This document shows, in pieces, positions 1 to 8,068 of a stretch of DNA of 64,000 nt. Where the stretch lies: positions 150,803 to 214,802 of the forward strand of contig NZ_AUIE01000009.1 in the NCBI RefSeq assembly GCF_000423545.1. Direction: 5' to 3'. Both the position numbers and the translations under genes were made by a program. Numbering within the stretch: position 1 is the first letter of the stretch; each line of letters begins with the position of its first letter. The notes below the pieces were generated by a model, which saw only the letters and a list, made by a program, of their open reading frames with translations, searched no databases and had not been told where the DNA came from. This stretch comes from Metapseudomonas resinovorans DSM 21078. GTDB lineage: Bacteria > Pseudomonadota > Gammaproteobacteria > Pseudomonadales > Pseudomonadaceae.

Positions 1-1788
1 GTCTGGCGCAAGGGTTTGCGCTACGGCTCCTACTACACCCTGGCCTGGGGTGTGCTGCTGTTCGCGTTCATCCAGGTCACCACCGGTTCGCTGGGCGTCG
101 AGGTACTGGGGCTGTTCGGCGCCACCGTGGTGAAGATCGGCGTCACCATCGAGCTGATCACCCTCTCCATCGGCCTGGCTGACCGCATCAACACCCTCAA
201 GGAAGAAGGCTTCCGCTCACGCCAGGCCGCCGAACAAGCGCATTTCGAGAACCAGGCCAAGAGCCGCTTCCTGGCCACGATGAGTCACGAGATCCGCACC
301 CCGCTCAATGGCGTGCTGGGCATGCTGCAACTGCTCAAGGAAACCCCGCTGGACCGCAGCCAGCGCTTCTACGTCGACACCATCTCCAGCTCGGGTACCG
401 CGTTGATGACGGTGATCAACGACATCCTCGACTTCGCCCGAATCGAGTCGGGCAAGCTGGAACTGGAAAATATCGAGTTCGACCTGGAAGACCTGGCCTC
501 GGACACGCTCGGCCTGTTCACCGCGCAGGCCATGGACAAGCGCCTGGGCCTGCACCTCAGCCTGGACACCGGGGTGCCTCGACGCATCCTGGGTGACCCG
601 ACGCGGCTCAAGCAGGTGCTGATGAACCTGCTGGGCAATGCCCTCAAGTTCACGGCCGAGGGCCATGTGGCACTCAACCTCAGTCTGCGCCGCACCTCCG
701 AGGGCAAGGCGCACCTGGTGTTCAGCGTCATTGACAGCGGCATCGGCATCCGGCCCGAAGCGTTGGCCCAGCTGTTCGATTCCTTCGCCCAGGGTGACTC
801 CAGCACCACGCGCCGTTACGGTGGCAGCGGCCTGGGCCTGGCGATCAGCAAAGAGCTGGTGGAAATGATGGGTGGGCGCATCGAAGTGCAGAGCACCCTC
901 AACCAGGGCACCCGCTTCAGCTTCGATGTTCCCCTGCAGCCCGGCGAGTTCGATAGCGACGAGATGAACCAGCTGCTGGACGGCCGCACGGCTCTGCTCG
1001 CCTGCCAGGACGCCCTTGGCCTGGACGCCCTGAGTCGCCTGCTCGGCCGCTGGGGTATGCGCTGCGAACGATGCCAGGACCCGGCCAGACTGATCGACCA
1101 GCTGGAAGACTTCGCCGTACCGCCCTTGCTGGTGTTGCAGGCACCCTGGCCAGGGGATCCGGAACGCTGGGTAGACAAGCTGCGCCCGCACCTGGAGCAC
1201 GGCCAGCGCGTGTTGCTGATCTGCTCGCCGGAACACAGCCAGCAGCTCCCCGCAGGCGCTGGCCTGCGCCTGCGTGCCCTGGCCCGGCCGCTAACCCTGG
1301 CGCAGCTGCGCGACACCCTGCAGGAGCTCTACCGTGAGCGGCGCCTGGAAGAGCGCACCCAGCAACAGGAAGAGCGCCGCCGGGTGAGCGCCACCCCCTG
1401 CATCCTGGTGGCTGAAGACAACCCGGTGAACCAGATGGTGGTCCAGGGCTTCCTCAAGAAGCGCGGCTATCTGGTACGTACCGTGACCAATGGCGTAGCG
1501 GCGGTGGACGAGTATCAGCGCGACCCGGAGGGCATCCAACTGATTCTGATGGACTGCGAGATGCCGGAAATGGACGGCTTCGAGGCCACCCGGCAGATTC
1601 GTCGGCTCGAACGCAACCGCAACTGGCCACCGGTGCCGATCGTTGCACTGACTGCGCATATCCTCGAAGAACATCGCCAGGCTGGCGCCGACGCCGGCAT
1701 GGACGACTTCCTCGGCAAGCCCCTGGACAGCGCCCTGCTGTTCGCCACGCTGGAGCGCTTTATCCTGCGCCAGAGCGTGGACGGGTGA
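1..1788 (+). CDS. Hybrid sensor histidine kinase, 3' part (gene starts before the window)
   Basis: The open frame runs in from base 1, so the N-terminus is missing. The visible 595 residues begin with about two membrane segments that look like the end of a 7TMR-DISM-type membrane region. A HisKA domain follows with the H-box around [10 protein letters not shown] (phospho-acceptor His at visible residue 96), then a HATPase domain with N-box (NLLGNALKF), G1 (DSGIGI) and G2 (GGSGLGL) motifs. Residues of about 325-445 look like a degenerate receiver. The C-terminal receiver has the phospho-acceptor Asp at visible residue 518 ([11 protein letters not shown]) and the conserved Lys in GKP. The protein would autophosphorylate at the inner membrane and relay to its own receiver. 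Followed by a YheU-family gene, as I recall for PA3462/PA3463 in P. aeruginosa. The input signal is unknown. Confidence 0.9.
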   Translation, partial: VWRKGLRYGSYYTLAWGVLLFAFIQVTTGSLGVEVLGLFGATVVKIGVTIELITLSIGLADRINTLKEEGFRSRQAAEQAHFENQAKSRFLATMSHEIRTPLNGVLGMLQLLKETPLDRSQRFYVDTISSSGTALMTVINDILDFARIESGKLELENIEFDLEDLASDTLGLFTAQAMDKRLGLHLSLDTGVPRRILGDPTRLKQVLMNLLGNALKFTAEGHVALNLSLRRTSEGKAHLVFSVIDSGIGIRPEALAQLFDSFAQGDSSTTRRYGGSGLGLAISKELVEMMGGRIEVQSTLNQGTRFSFDVPLQPGEFDSDEMNQLLDGRTALLACQDALGLDALSRLLGRWGMRCERCQDPARLIDQLEDFAVPPLLVLQAPWPGDPERWVDKLRPHLEHGQRVLLICSPEHSQQLPAGAGLRLRALARPLTLAQLRDTLQELYRERRLEERTQQQEERRRVSATPCILVAEDNPVNQMVVQGFLKKRGYLVRTVTNGVAAVDEYQRDPEGIQLILMDCEMPEMDGFEATRQIRRLERNRNWPPVPIVALTAHILEEHRQAGADAGMDDFLGKPLDSALLFATLERFILRQSVDG

Positions 1789-1797
1789 CGGCATGGC

Positions 1798-1824
1798 GCG
1801 GGGGCGTTAGCATTTCGCCCCCGC
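1798..1824 (+). terminator. GC-rich hairpin after the histidine kinase
   Basis: A perfect 9-bp inverted repeat (GCGGGGGCG and CGCCCCCGC) with a 9-base loop lies 10 bases after the kinase stop codon. No clear T-run follows and the next gene starts 14 bases later, so it may only weaken transcription into the next gene. Confidence 0.45.
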
Positions 1825-1837
1825 TGGAGATCTCCCG

Positions 1838-2068
1838 ATGCTCATTCCCTTTGACCTGCTCGAAGCCGATACCCTGACCCGCCTGATCGAGGACTTCGTG
1901 ACTCGCGAAGGCACCGACAACGGCGACGACACCCCACTGGAAACCCGCGTGGAGCGCGTCCGCCGCGCCCTGCAGAAAGGTGAGGCGGTGATCGCCTACG
2001 ACCCCGACAGCCAACTCTGTCAGCTGATGCTCAAGCTGGATGTGCCCAAGGAGTGGCTGGAGGAGTAG
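1838..2068 (+). CDS. yheU: YheU family protein (UPF0270)
   Basis: A 76-residue acidic protein starting MLIPFDLLEADTL, with the compact helical layout of the YheU/UPF0270 family, whose members are usually 70-90 residues. The function of the family is unknown; it is cytoplasmic. The start ATG is preceded by GGAGA at a normal spacing. It sits just after the hybrid kinase and may be read through the hairpin between them. Family assignment rests on length, the N-terminal sequence and gene order. Confidence 0.8.
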   Translation: MLIPFDLLEADTLTRLIEDFVTREGTDNGDDTPLETRVERVRRALQKGEAVIAYDPDSQLCQLMLKLDVPKEWLEE

Positions 2069-2551
2069 CGCCCGCGCCCTCGCAGGGACTCAACCCGCTG
2101 TGGGGAAGCGTCCAAGTGGCGATCGATCCACCCTGACAGGGGGGGCGAAAAAACTGCAGGCACAAAAAAGGCCGCCACGGGGCGACCCAAACAAAGCACA
2201 GAGCACCAATAGACTCTGAAGCCAGAGTGTAGATGCCCTGTGATGAAATGATGACAGTAGGCGCGAATTCACCCTGCATTTCGTCGGCAAATTCCGCGAA
2301 AAACGCATCAACCGCTCTAGATCGAGACTTCTGCCTCGACACGTGCGGCGTACTCTCCGATGCGCGAATCGACTGTCTCTGCTTATAAATTCCCTCGCAC
2401 CGGCGAGACATTTCGTACAAACCTTCAACCTTGAGCGCCTACAACGCCGCTCGCTAGAGTCCCTGACCGTTGCGGTTGGAACCGCGATCGGGAGTCGCAA
2501 CCCGAACTTCACGCAGGACACGACCCACCTGTTACGCAATTGCTACATGGT
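2069..2551. other. Low-GC intergenic region without a convincing gene
   Basis: About 480 bases clearly lower in GC than the neighbours. Open frames exist on both strands but lack codon bias and a recognisable product; the minus-strand frames run straight through a good minus-strand terminator (2164-2187). I see no repeat or mobile-element end. It could hold a minus-strand small RNA ending at that terminator, or be decayed sequence. Confidence 0.5.
2164..2187 (-). terminator. Minus-strand intrinsic terminator
   Basis: On the minus strand a 7-bp stem (GGTCGCC with GGCGGCC, one G-T pair) with loop CCGT is followed at once by six T. No annotated minus-strand gene ends here, so the transcript it stops is unknown. 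Confidence 0.6.
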
Positions 2552-2677
2552 GGGCCGTGCAGGGAAGGCTTCGGCCTTGCCGGGTTTTCCTCGCGTAACC
2601 GGTTTGCGACCCCTGCACGGCCCGCCGCCCTACCGTGTCGTGACGGTAAGGTGCGGCTTCTCTGGTAAGCGAGGAAG
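2552..2677 (+). ncRNA. Structured 5' leader RNA with two stem domains
   Basis: Directly upstream of the gene at 2685. A perfect 13-bp inverted repeat pairs 2552-2564 with 2611-2623; inside it are a UUCG-capped hairpin (AAGGC at 2565-2569 with GCCTT at 2574-2578) and a second stem formed by CCGG(G)TT and AACCGG. A second domain pairs 2624-2628 with 2653-2657 and TACCG at 2631-2635 with CGGTA at 2644-2648. The ribosome-binding sequence GAGGAA at 2671 follows, and CTTC at 2657-2660 could pair with GAAG across it. The whole looks like a cis-acting RNA. I recall similar leaders before small Pseudomonas genes but cannot name an Rfam family. Confidence 0.65.
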
Positions 2678-2684
2678 CAAGGAT

Positions 2685-3080
2685 ATGCAAAGCCTACACA
2701 CCACGCAGATATGCATCAGCACCACAGGCGATCTGCCGCAATGCGGATGCACGGTTACCGATTTCACCCCGCTTTCACTTTCCTCCCAGCCCTATGGCGA
2801 CGTTCTCTACGTGAACGTCCAGGCGCCATCGAACCACCTGTTCGAAGCCGCCAACCAGCGCATGGCCGCCCTCGGCGACCTGCTGCGCATCCTGGAGAGC
2901 GGCAACGGCAACAACGTCCTGCCCCAGGAATCCGCTCGACTCGCATCCGCCCTGGGCCTGCTCCTGGCCGATGCCCAGGCGTTGCACGAAGCGGCCTACC
3001 ATCGAGCCCGGGCGGACGAGGTCCTGGCCCGCAGCCAACACCCTACCGTCGCCACCACGCCTTTCGACACCCCCGCCTAA
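2685..3080 (+). CDS. Small DUF3077-like Pseudomonas protein
   Basis: 131 residues starting MQSLHTTQIC. The ATG at 2685 is chosen because GAGGAA lies 8 bases before it and because the sequence upstream is the folded RNA leader. The second half is an amphipathic helical stretch (roughly residues 40-115: LFEAANQRMAALGDLLRIL, later LASALGLLLADAQALHEAA) that resembles the small DUF3077/DUF6124-type proteins common in Pseudomonas. No enzyme motif, signal peptide or membrane segment is visible. Function unknown. Its end overlaps by 4 bases the end of the convergent phospholipase D remnant. Confidence 0.65.
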   Translation: MQSLHTTQICISTTGDLPQCGCTVTDFTPLSLSSQPYGDVLYVNVQAPSNHLFEAANQRMAALGDLLRILESGNGNNVLPQESARLASALGLLLADAQALHEAAYHRARADEVLARSQHPTVATTPFDTPA

Positions 3081-3868
3081 AGCCAGTATTCCCAGGCGCG
3101 CCCGATCCGCTCACTGAGTCGGGCGCGGATGGGACGGCGCTGCCACGCCTCGACAGTCAGTTCGTCCGAGCCTTTCACATCCTCCAGAAAGGCATTGCGC
3201 ATTCGCGCACCGAAGTCCGCCCCCAGCACGACGACGTTGACCTCCTGGTTGTGCAGGAAACTGCGCCAGTCGAGGTTGGTGGCCCCCACCGTGGACCAGA
3301 CGCCATCTATCACCCCTGCCTTCACATGGAGCAGCGCGCCACGGCGTTCGTAGAGCCGCACTCCGGCCGCCAGCAACTCGGTGTAATAGGCTCGCCCGGC
3401 GTGGAAAACCAACCAGGAATCGGTGCTGCTGGGCACCACAAGGCGCACATCGACGCCACGGGCCACGGCGGATTTGAGAACACCAAGCAACTGCGGGTCG
3501 GGCACGAAGTAGGCGCTGGTCAGCCAGATTTCGCTCTGTGCGCTACGCAGTGCGGAGATGAGGGTGGCGTATATCTGGCTGTACGGCTCGTCCGGTGAAC
3601 TGCCGATGGCCCGCACCACCTCGCGGCCCTTGCGTTCCAGGGGCGGGAAGTAGTGGCGCGCGACCAGGGCCCCGCCTTTCTGCCGGTCCCAGGTGGTGAT
3701 GAAGAGTTTTTGCAGGTCCGCGACCACCGGACCTTCGATGCGCAGGTCGGTATCGCGCCAGGGCAGATTGCGTTCCGGGTCGTCATGACGGGTTCGACAG
3801 CGGTCAAGCGGCAAGGTGCCAGCAGTTTCGACCTGCCCTTGATCCCATGGAGCGACCTCACTGGCCAT
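3077..3868 (-). pseudogene. 5'-truncated phospholipase D / cardiolipin synthase-like gene
   Basis: 263 residues covering only the C-terminal half of a two-HKD phospholipase D protein. The second catalytic motif is intact (HVKAGVID, H181, K183, D188), followed by a normal TNLDWRSFLHNQE segment and a proper C-terminus. Family members are usually 400-520 residues with a first HKD motif in the N-terminal half; here homology starts near residue 34 (NLPWRDTDLR) and the first 33 residues look like unrelated sequence. Only 27 bases separate the apparent start from ynfA, so the missing half is not nearby in another frame. A single HKD would need dimerisation to be active, so most likely a deletion remnant. 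A short functional form cannot be excluded. Confidence 0.75.
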
Positions 3869-3895
3869 AGCCGTTCGGCGCGACAGGGGTCGGCG

Positions 3896-4228
3896 TCAAT
3901 TCTGCGAGAAGCGCGGCCCCAGCAGGATGATGGTGGCGCCCATCACACACAGCGCCGCACCGAGCCAGTCGCTGGCCAGCGGGCGGGTGCGCTCCACCAC
4001 GCCGAGCCAGAGCAGCGAGGCGACGATGTAGATGCCGCCATAGGCCGCATAGGCGCGGCCGGCGTAGACGGCTTCCACGCGGGTGAGCAGCAGGGCGAAG
4101 AGGGTCAGGCTGAGCAGGCCGGGGACGACCCACCAGGCGCTCTTGCCCATCCGCAGCCAGAGCCAGAAGGCGTAGCAGCCGCCGATTTCGAAAAGCGCAG
4201 CGAGGAAGAACCAGAGGTAGTTGAGCAT
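3896..4228 (-). CDS. ynfA: YnfA/UPF0060 family small membrane protein
   Basis: 110 residues with four predicted membrane helices, starting [21 protein letters not shown]. This matches the length and the GG-C-AFW pattern of the UPF0060 (YnfA) family, distant relatives of small multidrug resistance pumps. The role in Pseudomonas is unproven. The ATG at 4228 is used because the membrane segment begins there; a longer frame upstream adds only non-conserved residues. The gene precedes the phospholipase D remnant by 27 bases. Confidence 0.85.
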   Translation of the reverse strand: MLNYLWFFLAALFEIGGCYAFWLWLRMGKSAWWVVPGLLSLTLFALLLTRVEAVYAGRAYAAYGGIYIVASLLWLGVVERTRPLASDWLGAALCVMGATIILLGPRFSQN

Positions 4229-4268
4229 GGGGCAATCCCTTGAAGAGCGGGACGAGTGGGTAGACGGA

Positions 4269-4697
4269 TCAGCCGTGTACGCCGCCTTCACGTTCCCAGG
4301 CGCAGCGCACTCGCAGGTTGTCTTCCTGAGGGCTGTGCAAGCCCTGCTCGCTTTCCCAGCGGAAGGTGTGAATGCCGTTGAGTTCGGTTTCCAGATGGAC
4401 CACGGCGCTGCTCCAGTAGAGCTGTTTGAGCAGGGCTTCGAACGCCTTCACCCACAGGCTCCACTCGTACTCCACCGCCGGATAGCTAGCGCCGAAGTGG
4501 ATCACTTGCGTGCGAAACAGACCTTGGCCCGGTTGCTCGCAGCAGGAAAACATTTCGCGGCCGAGAAAGGGCCAGGCCTCGCCACTGGGCAGGCTCGCCA
4601 GCACACTGCGGTTGGTCTCGCGACGCAGGCGATGCGCCTGATCGTCGAGCGACGGCCAGTCGCGAATGCAGCCATAGACGATGGATTCGGACTCCAC
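4269..4697 (-). CDS. Conserved hypothetical protein
   Basis: 142 residues, soluble, rich in Trp and charged residues ([18 protein letters not shown] near the start, [16 protein letters not shown] near the end). It starts with GTG at 4697, preceded by GGAG at 8 bases. Codon use fits a real gene. I do not recognise a catalytic motif or family with a known role. The neighbours (ynfA downstream, an MFS transporter gene upstream on the same strand) give no clear hint. Confidence 0.65.
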   Translation of the reverse strand: MESESIVYGCIRDWPSLDDQAHRLRRETNRSVLASLPSGEAWPFLGREMFSCCEQPGQGLFRTQVIHFGASYPAVEYEWSLWVKAFEALLKQLYWSSAVVHLETELNGIHTFRWESEQGLHSPQEDNLRVRCAWEREGGVHG

Positions 4698-4772
4698 GCG
4701 GGCACTCCAGTAAAACAGTGGCAGCCTTCTAACACAGGACTGCCACGGGAGAAAGGAAATGCGTCGAAGTCC

Positions 4773-5927
4773 TCAACGCTTGCCGCGACCCAGCAACCAG
4801 GCGAGCCAACACATGACCAGCGCCAGCCCGGTTATCACCATGAATGGCACCTGGTAGTTGCCTGCCAGGTCTCGGCCGAGGCCGGCGAGGATCGGCGTAA
4901 GACTGCCCAGGCCATAGCCGGCGAACAGCATCATCGCGGTCCAGCGGCTCACCGCCAGGGGCGTGTCAGCTTCGTAGAGCGGCAGCACCAGGGATAGGGC
5001 GAAGGAACCGCTCAACCCCAGGCCCAGCAGCGCCGCCCAGACTTCCGGAGCCAGGGTCGGCTGGAAGCAGATCATGCCCAGGCAGACTGTGCTGATCAGG
5101 CCGCAGACCAGCAGCAGCTGATAGCGGTTGTCGAAGCGCTGGGCCATCCAGGGCAGGATGAAGGCACTGGGCAGGCCCACCAGCATGAAGAAACTGAACA
5201 GGCTGTTGCTGCGCAGCAGGCTGAGACCGGCCTCGTGGTAACGAGCCACCAACCAGGTGGTCAGGGCATAGAACAGGCCGGCCTGGAGCGCGAAGAAGGC
5301 GGTAATTAGCCAGGCCCGCGGCTCGCCCCACGGCAAGCCGCCCTGCTCCGCTTCGCTGGAGGGTTCGGCGCGATTGGGCAGGCACAGCCAGAGCAGCACC
5401 GCCAGCAGCGCCGGCAGGGACCAGAAGGCCAGACCGAAGTGCCACTGGTCACCCAGCAGTTGGGTCACCGGTGGAGTCAGAACGGCTCCGGCGGCACCGC
5501 CAATGGTCATGCTCAGGGAATACCAGGCAACCACACGCCCCATCTGGTGGTGGAAGTGACGCTTGATGAAGCCGGACAACAAGGGGCCGGCAACGGCGAT
5601 TCCTGCTCCCATGGCCACCGCGCTGCCAATCAGCACGGCACTGGCATGGCCGCCCAGACGCGCCAGTAGCGCAAGGCCGATCAGCACGAGGCAGACGGTG
5701 ATAACCCGCTCCAGGCCGAATCGCACCGCCAGGCGTGGGGCCAGGGGAGCCAGGAGACCCATGCAAAGCACCGGCAGCGCGGTCGTCAGGCTGATCAGGC
5801 TGCGGCTCAGGGCCAGCTCGTGGGCAATGCGCTCGATCAGGGGGGCAAGTGAGGTGATGCCGGGCCGCAGGTTGATCGCGGCAAGCACCAGCGCCAGCAT
5901 CAGCAGCGCTCGGGAGAAGGGTTTCAC
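4773..5927 (-). CDS. MFS transporter, CynX/NimT family
   Basis: 384 residues with about 12 predicted membrane helices. The opening (LALVLAAINLRPGITSLAPLI) is the hallmark of the CynX/NimT branch of the major facilitator superfamily, which includes cyanate and 2-nitroimidazole transporters. It would act in the inner membrane as a secondary transporter; its substrate cannot be read from sequence. The start is GTG at 5927. No cyanase or nitroimidazole-related gene is adjacent, so specificity is open. Confidence 0.85.
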   Translation of the reverse strand: MKPFSRALLMLALVLAAINLRPGITSLAPLIERIAHELALSRSLISLTTALPVLCMGLLAPLAPRLAVRFGLERVITVCLVLIGLALLARLGGHASAVLIGSAVAMGAGIAVAGPLLSGFIKRHFHHQMGRVVAWYSLSMTIGGAAGAVLTPPVTQLLGDQWHFGLAFWSLPALLAVLLWLCLPNRAEPSSEAEQGGLPWGEPRAWLITAFFALQAGLFYALTTWLVARYHEAGLSLLRSNSLFSFFMLVGLPSAFILPWMAQRFDNRYQLLLVCGLISTVCLGMICFQPTLAPEVWAALLGLGLSGSFALSLVLPLYEADTPLAVSRWTAMMLFAGYGLGSLTPILAGLGRDLAGNYQVPFMVITGLALVMCWLAWLLGRGKR

Positions 5928-6033
5928 GAGGGTCCATCCGGGTTGGCCGTCAGGCCGGGGGAGAAACCCTACTCCCCCGATCCGCCGCCGGGCAACCCCG
6001 AACAGTGCTGAAGCTGACCGGTCAGACAGCCGA

Positions 6034-6846
6034 TCAGGCGTTGCCGTGGTGCTTGGCGCGCATCTTGGCGGCCATGCTGGCCATTTCGTCGTAGAGCGCC
6101 TGCGGGTTCTTCTGCTTCACCGCCCAGGCCATGCGGCCCTGCTCGTGAGGCAGGATCATGAAGGTGCCGGCGGTCACTTCCTGGAAGATGTAGTCGGCGA
6201 TGTCGGCCGCGCTGATCGGCGAGCTTTCCAGCAGCTTGCCCACCTGCTGCTTCATGGCCGGGGTCGGGCCACGGAAGGAGTCCAGCAGGTTGGTCTGGAA
6301 GAAGGACGGGCACACCACATGCACGCCCACGCCCTCTTCCTTCAGTTCGATCAGCAGGCTTTCCGACAGGGCCACCACGCCGGCCTTGGCGACGTTGTAG
6401 TTGCTCATCGCCGGCCCCTGCATCAGCGCAGCCATGGAAGCGACGTTGACGATTCGACCCTTGCTCTTTTGCAGCAGTGGCAGGAAGGCCTTGCAGCCCT
6501 TGACCACCCCCATCAGGTTGATCGCGATCTGCCAGTCCCAATCCTCCAGGGACAGCTCCTCGAAGAAGCCACCCGAGGCAACGCCAGCGTTGTTGACGAT
6601 GATGTCGATGCCACCGAGCTTCTCTTCGCAGGCCTGGGCGAACGCGGTGAGCTGGCTGTAGTCGCGGACGTCGCAGCGCTGGGTGAAACCATCGCCGCCA
6701 GCCTCGCGGACCAGCTTGAGGGTTTCAGCCAGGCCGGCCTCGTTGACGTCGGACATGGCCAGCTGCCAGCCCTCGCGCGCCCAGCGCAGGGCGATTTCGC
6801 GACCGAGACCGGAACCGGCGCCGGTGATCATGATGCGGTTGTGCAT
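6034..6846 (-). CDS. Short-chain dehydrogenase/reductase (SDR)
   Basis: 270 residues. The cofactor motif TGAGSGLG lies at residues 8-15, NNAG at 85-88, and the catalytic Ser137, Tyr150 and Lys154 (YNVAK) are in place, so this is a classical NAD(P)-dependent oxidoreductase with a C-terminal extension (residues 235-270, PQALYDEMASMAAKMRAKHH). The start at 6846 is chosen because the Rossmann motif begins eight residues later; the open frame continues upstream without conserved sequence. The substrate is unknown. Confidence 0.88.
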   Translation of the reverse strand: MHNRIMITGAGSGLGREIALRWAREGWQLAMSDVNEAGLAETLKLVREAGGDGFTQRCDVRDYSQLTAFAQACEEKLGGIDIIVNNAGVASGGFFEELSLEDWDWQIAINLMGVVKGCKAFLPLLQKSKGRIVNVASMAALMQGPAMSNYNVAKAGVVALSESLLIELKEEGVGVHVVCPSFFQTNLLDSFRGPTPAMKQQVGKLLESSPISAADIADYIFQEVTAGTFMILPHEQGRMAWAVKQKNPQALYDEMASMAAKMRAKHHGNA

Positions 6847-6951
6847 GGTGAGGTGCCTTTTATGCTTGTGCGGTAGATGAACCGCAGTGTAGCGAAGGCC
6901 ATAATCCCGCTGCCCCTGAATCACGCTGCTGAATGATGAGGGCAAACGCCG

Positions 6952-7320
6952 CTAGCGGCGCATCATCGAGCGCTTCGCCAACAGGCAGTAGGGCACCAGG
7001 TTGATCAGCAGCACGACAGCCCCGAGCCAGAGCTGGATGCCCGGCGTCAGCCCCGCCGGATAGATCACCGGCACCAGGTAGTGTTCGATGAAACCGCCGC
7101 TGTAGCCCTGCCCTCCCGCAGCCAATCGCAGACGGTTCTCCAGGGGCGTGAGCGGGCAGACCAGATGCAGGAATTCCACCGTGGCGCCCCAGACCACCGC
7201 TGGCAGGTGCAGCCAGGCCAGACGCGGCCACTTCAACACCAGCAACCCACCCAACATGACAAAGAGGATGAAGGCCAGGTGCAGCAGCAACACGGCATCA
7301 GCGGCGATCCGGTAGCTCAC
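6952..7320 (-). CDS. DUF2784 domain membrane protein
   Basis: 122 residues with about four membrane helices, beginning VSYRIAADAVLLLHLAFILFV, the typical start of DUF2784 proteins, and carrying the conserved FLHLVCPLTPLEN segment. The GTG at 7320 is preferred over an ATG 13 codons upstream because family similarity begins there and a GGAT sequence precedes it. The family function is unknown. It is divergent from the DUF3309 gene at 7417. Confidence 0.8.
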   Translation of the reverse strand: MSYRIAADAVLLLHLAFILFVMLGGLLVLKWPRLAWLHLPAVVWGATVEFLHLVCPLTPLENRLRLAAGGQGYSGGFIEHYLVPVIYPAGLTPGIQLWLGAVVLLINLVPYCLLAKRSMMRR

Positions 7321-7416
7321 GGCGAAATATCCACAGGGTCGGTTTCCTTGAACTATCACGAAAGGTGGTCAGTCGGTAACTAGAAGCACGGTCAATGCCG
7401 CCATCGAGGAGTCCCC

Positions 7417-7572
7417 ATGATCACCCTTCTGCTGCTCATCATCCTGATCCTGCTGCTGATCGGCGCACTGCCGGTCTTCCCCTACTCCCGCAACTGGGGC
7501 TACAGCCCGTCGGGCATGGTCGGGCTGCTGCTGGTCATCGTGGTCGTGCTGTTGCTGTTCGGGATGATCTAG
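7417..7572 (+). CDS. DUF3309 small membrane protein
   Basis: A 51-residue protein (MITLLLLIILILLLIGALPVF at its start, ending LLFGMI) with two hydrophobic segments around a PYSRNWGYSPSG loop. This is the pattern of the DUF3309 family of tiny membrane proteins, whose role is unknown. GAGGAG precedes the ATG. The stop codon overlaps that of the convergent chorismate mutase gene within one CTAG tetranucleotide. Confidence 0.8.
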   Translation: MITLLLLIILILLLIGALPVFPYSRNWGYSPSGMVGLLLVIVVVLLLFGMI

Positions 7573-7895
7573 CCGCCTCCTCCCGCAACCTGCCCGTTGC
7601 CTTGGCGAAGCCGGGAATGCTCGCTGAGTTCGGCCTCAATAAAGGCCGAGATCATTGCCCGATAGACGGCTTCGACCACGCGCTCGTCGGCCCCTGACTC
7701 CGCTGCCAGCGCCCGGACCCGAGCAATGACGGCAGCCACCCGTTGCGGCGCCTCGACCTCCGCCTGGTCACGCTTGTACCGAGCGGCCTGCCGCACATAG
7801 GCACCTCGTTCGGCGAGCAAGGCGACTATTCGGCGGTCGAGCAAATCGATCTGGGCTCGAACCTCGTCAAGACTTCTGCAATCCATGGTTTCCAT
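7569..7895 (-). CDS. Chorismate mutase, AroQ type (or isochorismate-pyruvate lyase-like)
   Basis: 108 residues in an all-helical AroQ fold: the first helix carries LDEVRAQIDLLDRRIVALLAER, then GAYVRQAARYKRDQ with the Arg and Lys that hold the chorismate carboxylates. It would convert chorismate to prephenate in the cytoplasm. The same short fold also serves as isochorismate-pyruvate lyase (PchB) in siderophore synthesis, but no salicylate genes are nearby. No signal peptide, so it is not the secreted AroQ-gamma type. It stands alone, unlike the usual PheA fusion, and may be accessory. Confidence 0.75.
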   Translation of the reverse strand: METMDCRSLDEVRAQIDLLDRRIVALLAERGAYVRQAARYKRDQAEVEAPQRVAAVIARVRALAAESGADERVVEAVYRAMISAFIEAELSEHSRLRQGNGQVAGGGG

Positions 7896-8017
7896 TGTCG
7901 CTCCCTGTAAAAGGTTGATTGCGGTTACTGATGGCCCCTATCGAAGGCTAAACATCACGTGCAGACCTTACACGCGCAGCACGTGGGACAGGGAGCACAG
8001 CAGACCCCACGAACAAC

Positions 8018-8042
8018 AAAAAGGGCAGCCCGAAGGCTGCCC
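8018..8042 (-). terminator. Terminator of the yjcH-actP operon
   Basis: On the minus strand an 8-bp stem (GGGCAGCC with GGCTGCCC) with a TTCG loop is followed by five T, 27 bases after the actP stop codon. Confidence 0.85.
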
Positions 8043-8068
8043 CAAGTCTTGCAAGGGATAACGTTGAA

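Noticed and set aside
2031..2539. Two overlapping minus-strand frames of 129 and 149 codons
   Set aside because: No ribosome-binding site, unusual composition, and both run through a strong minus-strand terminator at 2164-2187.
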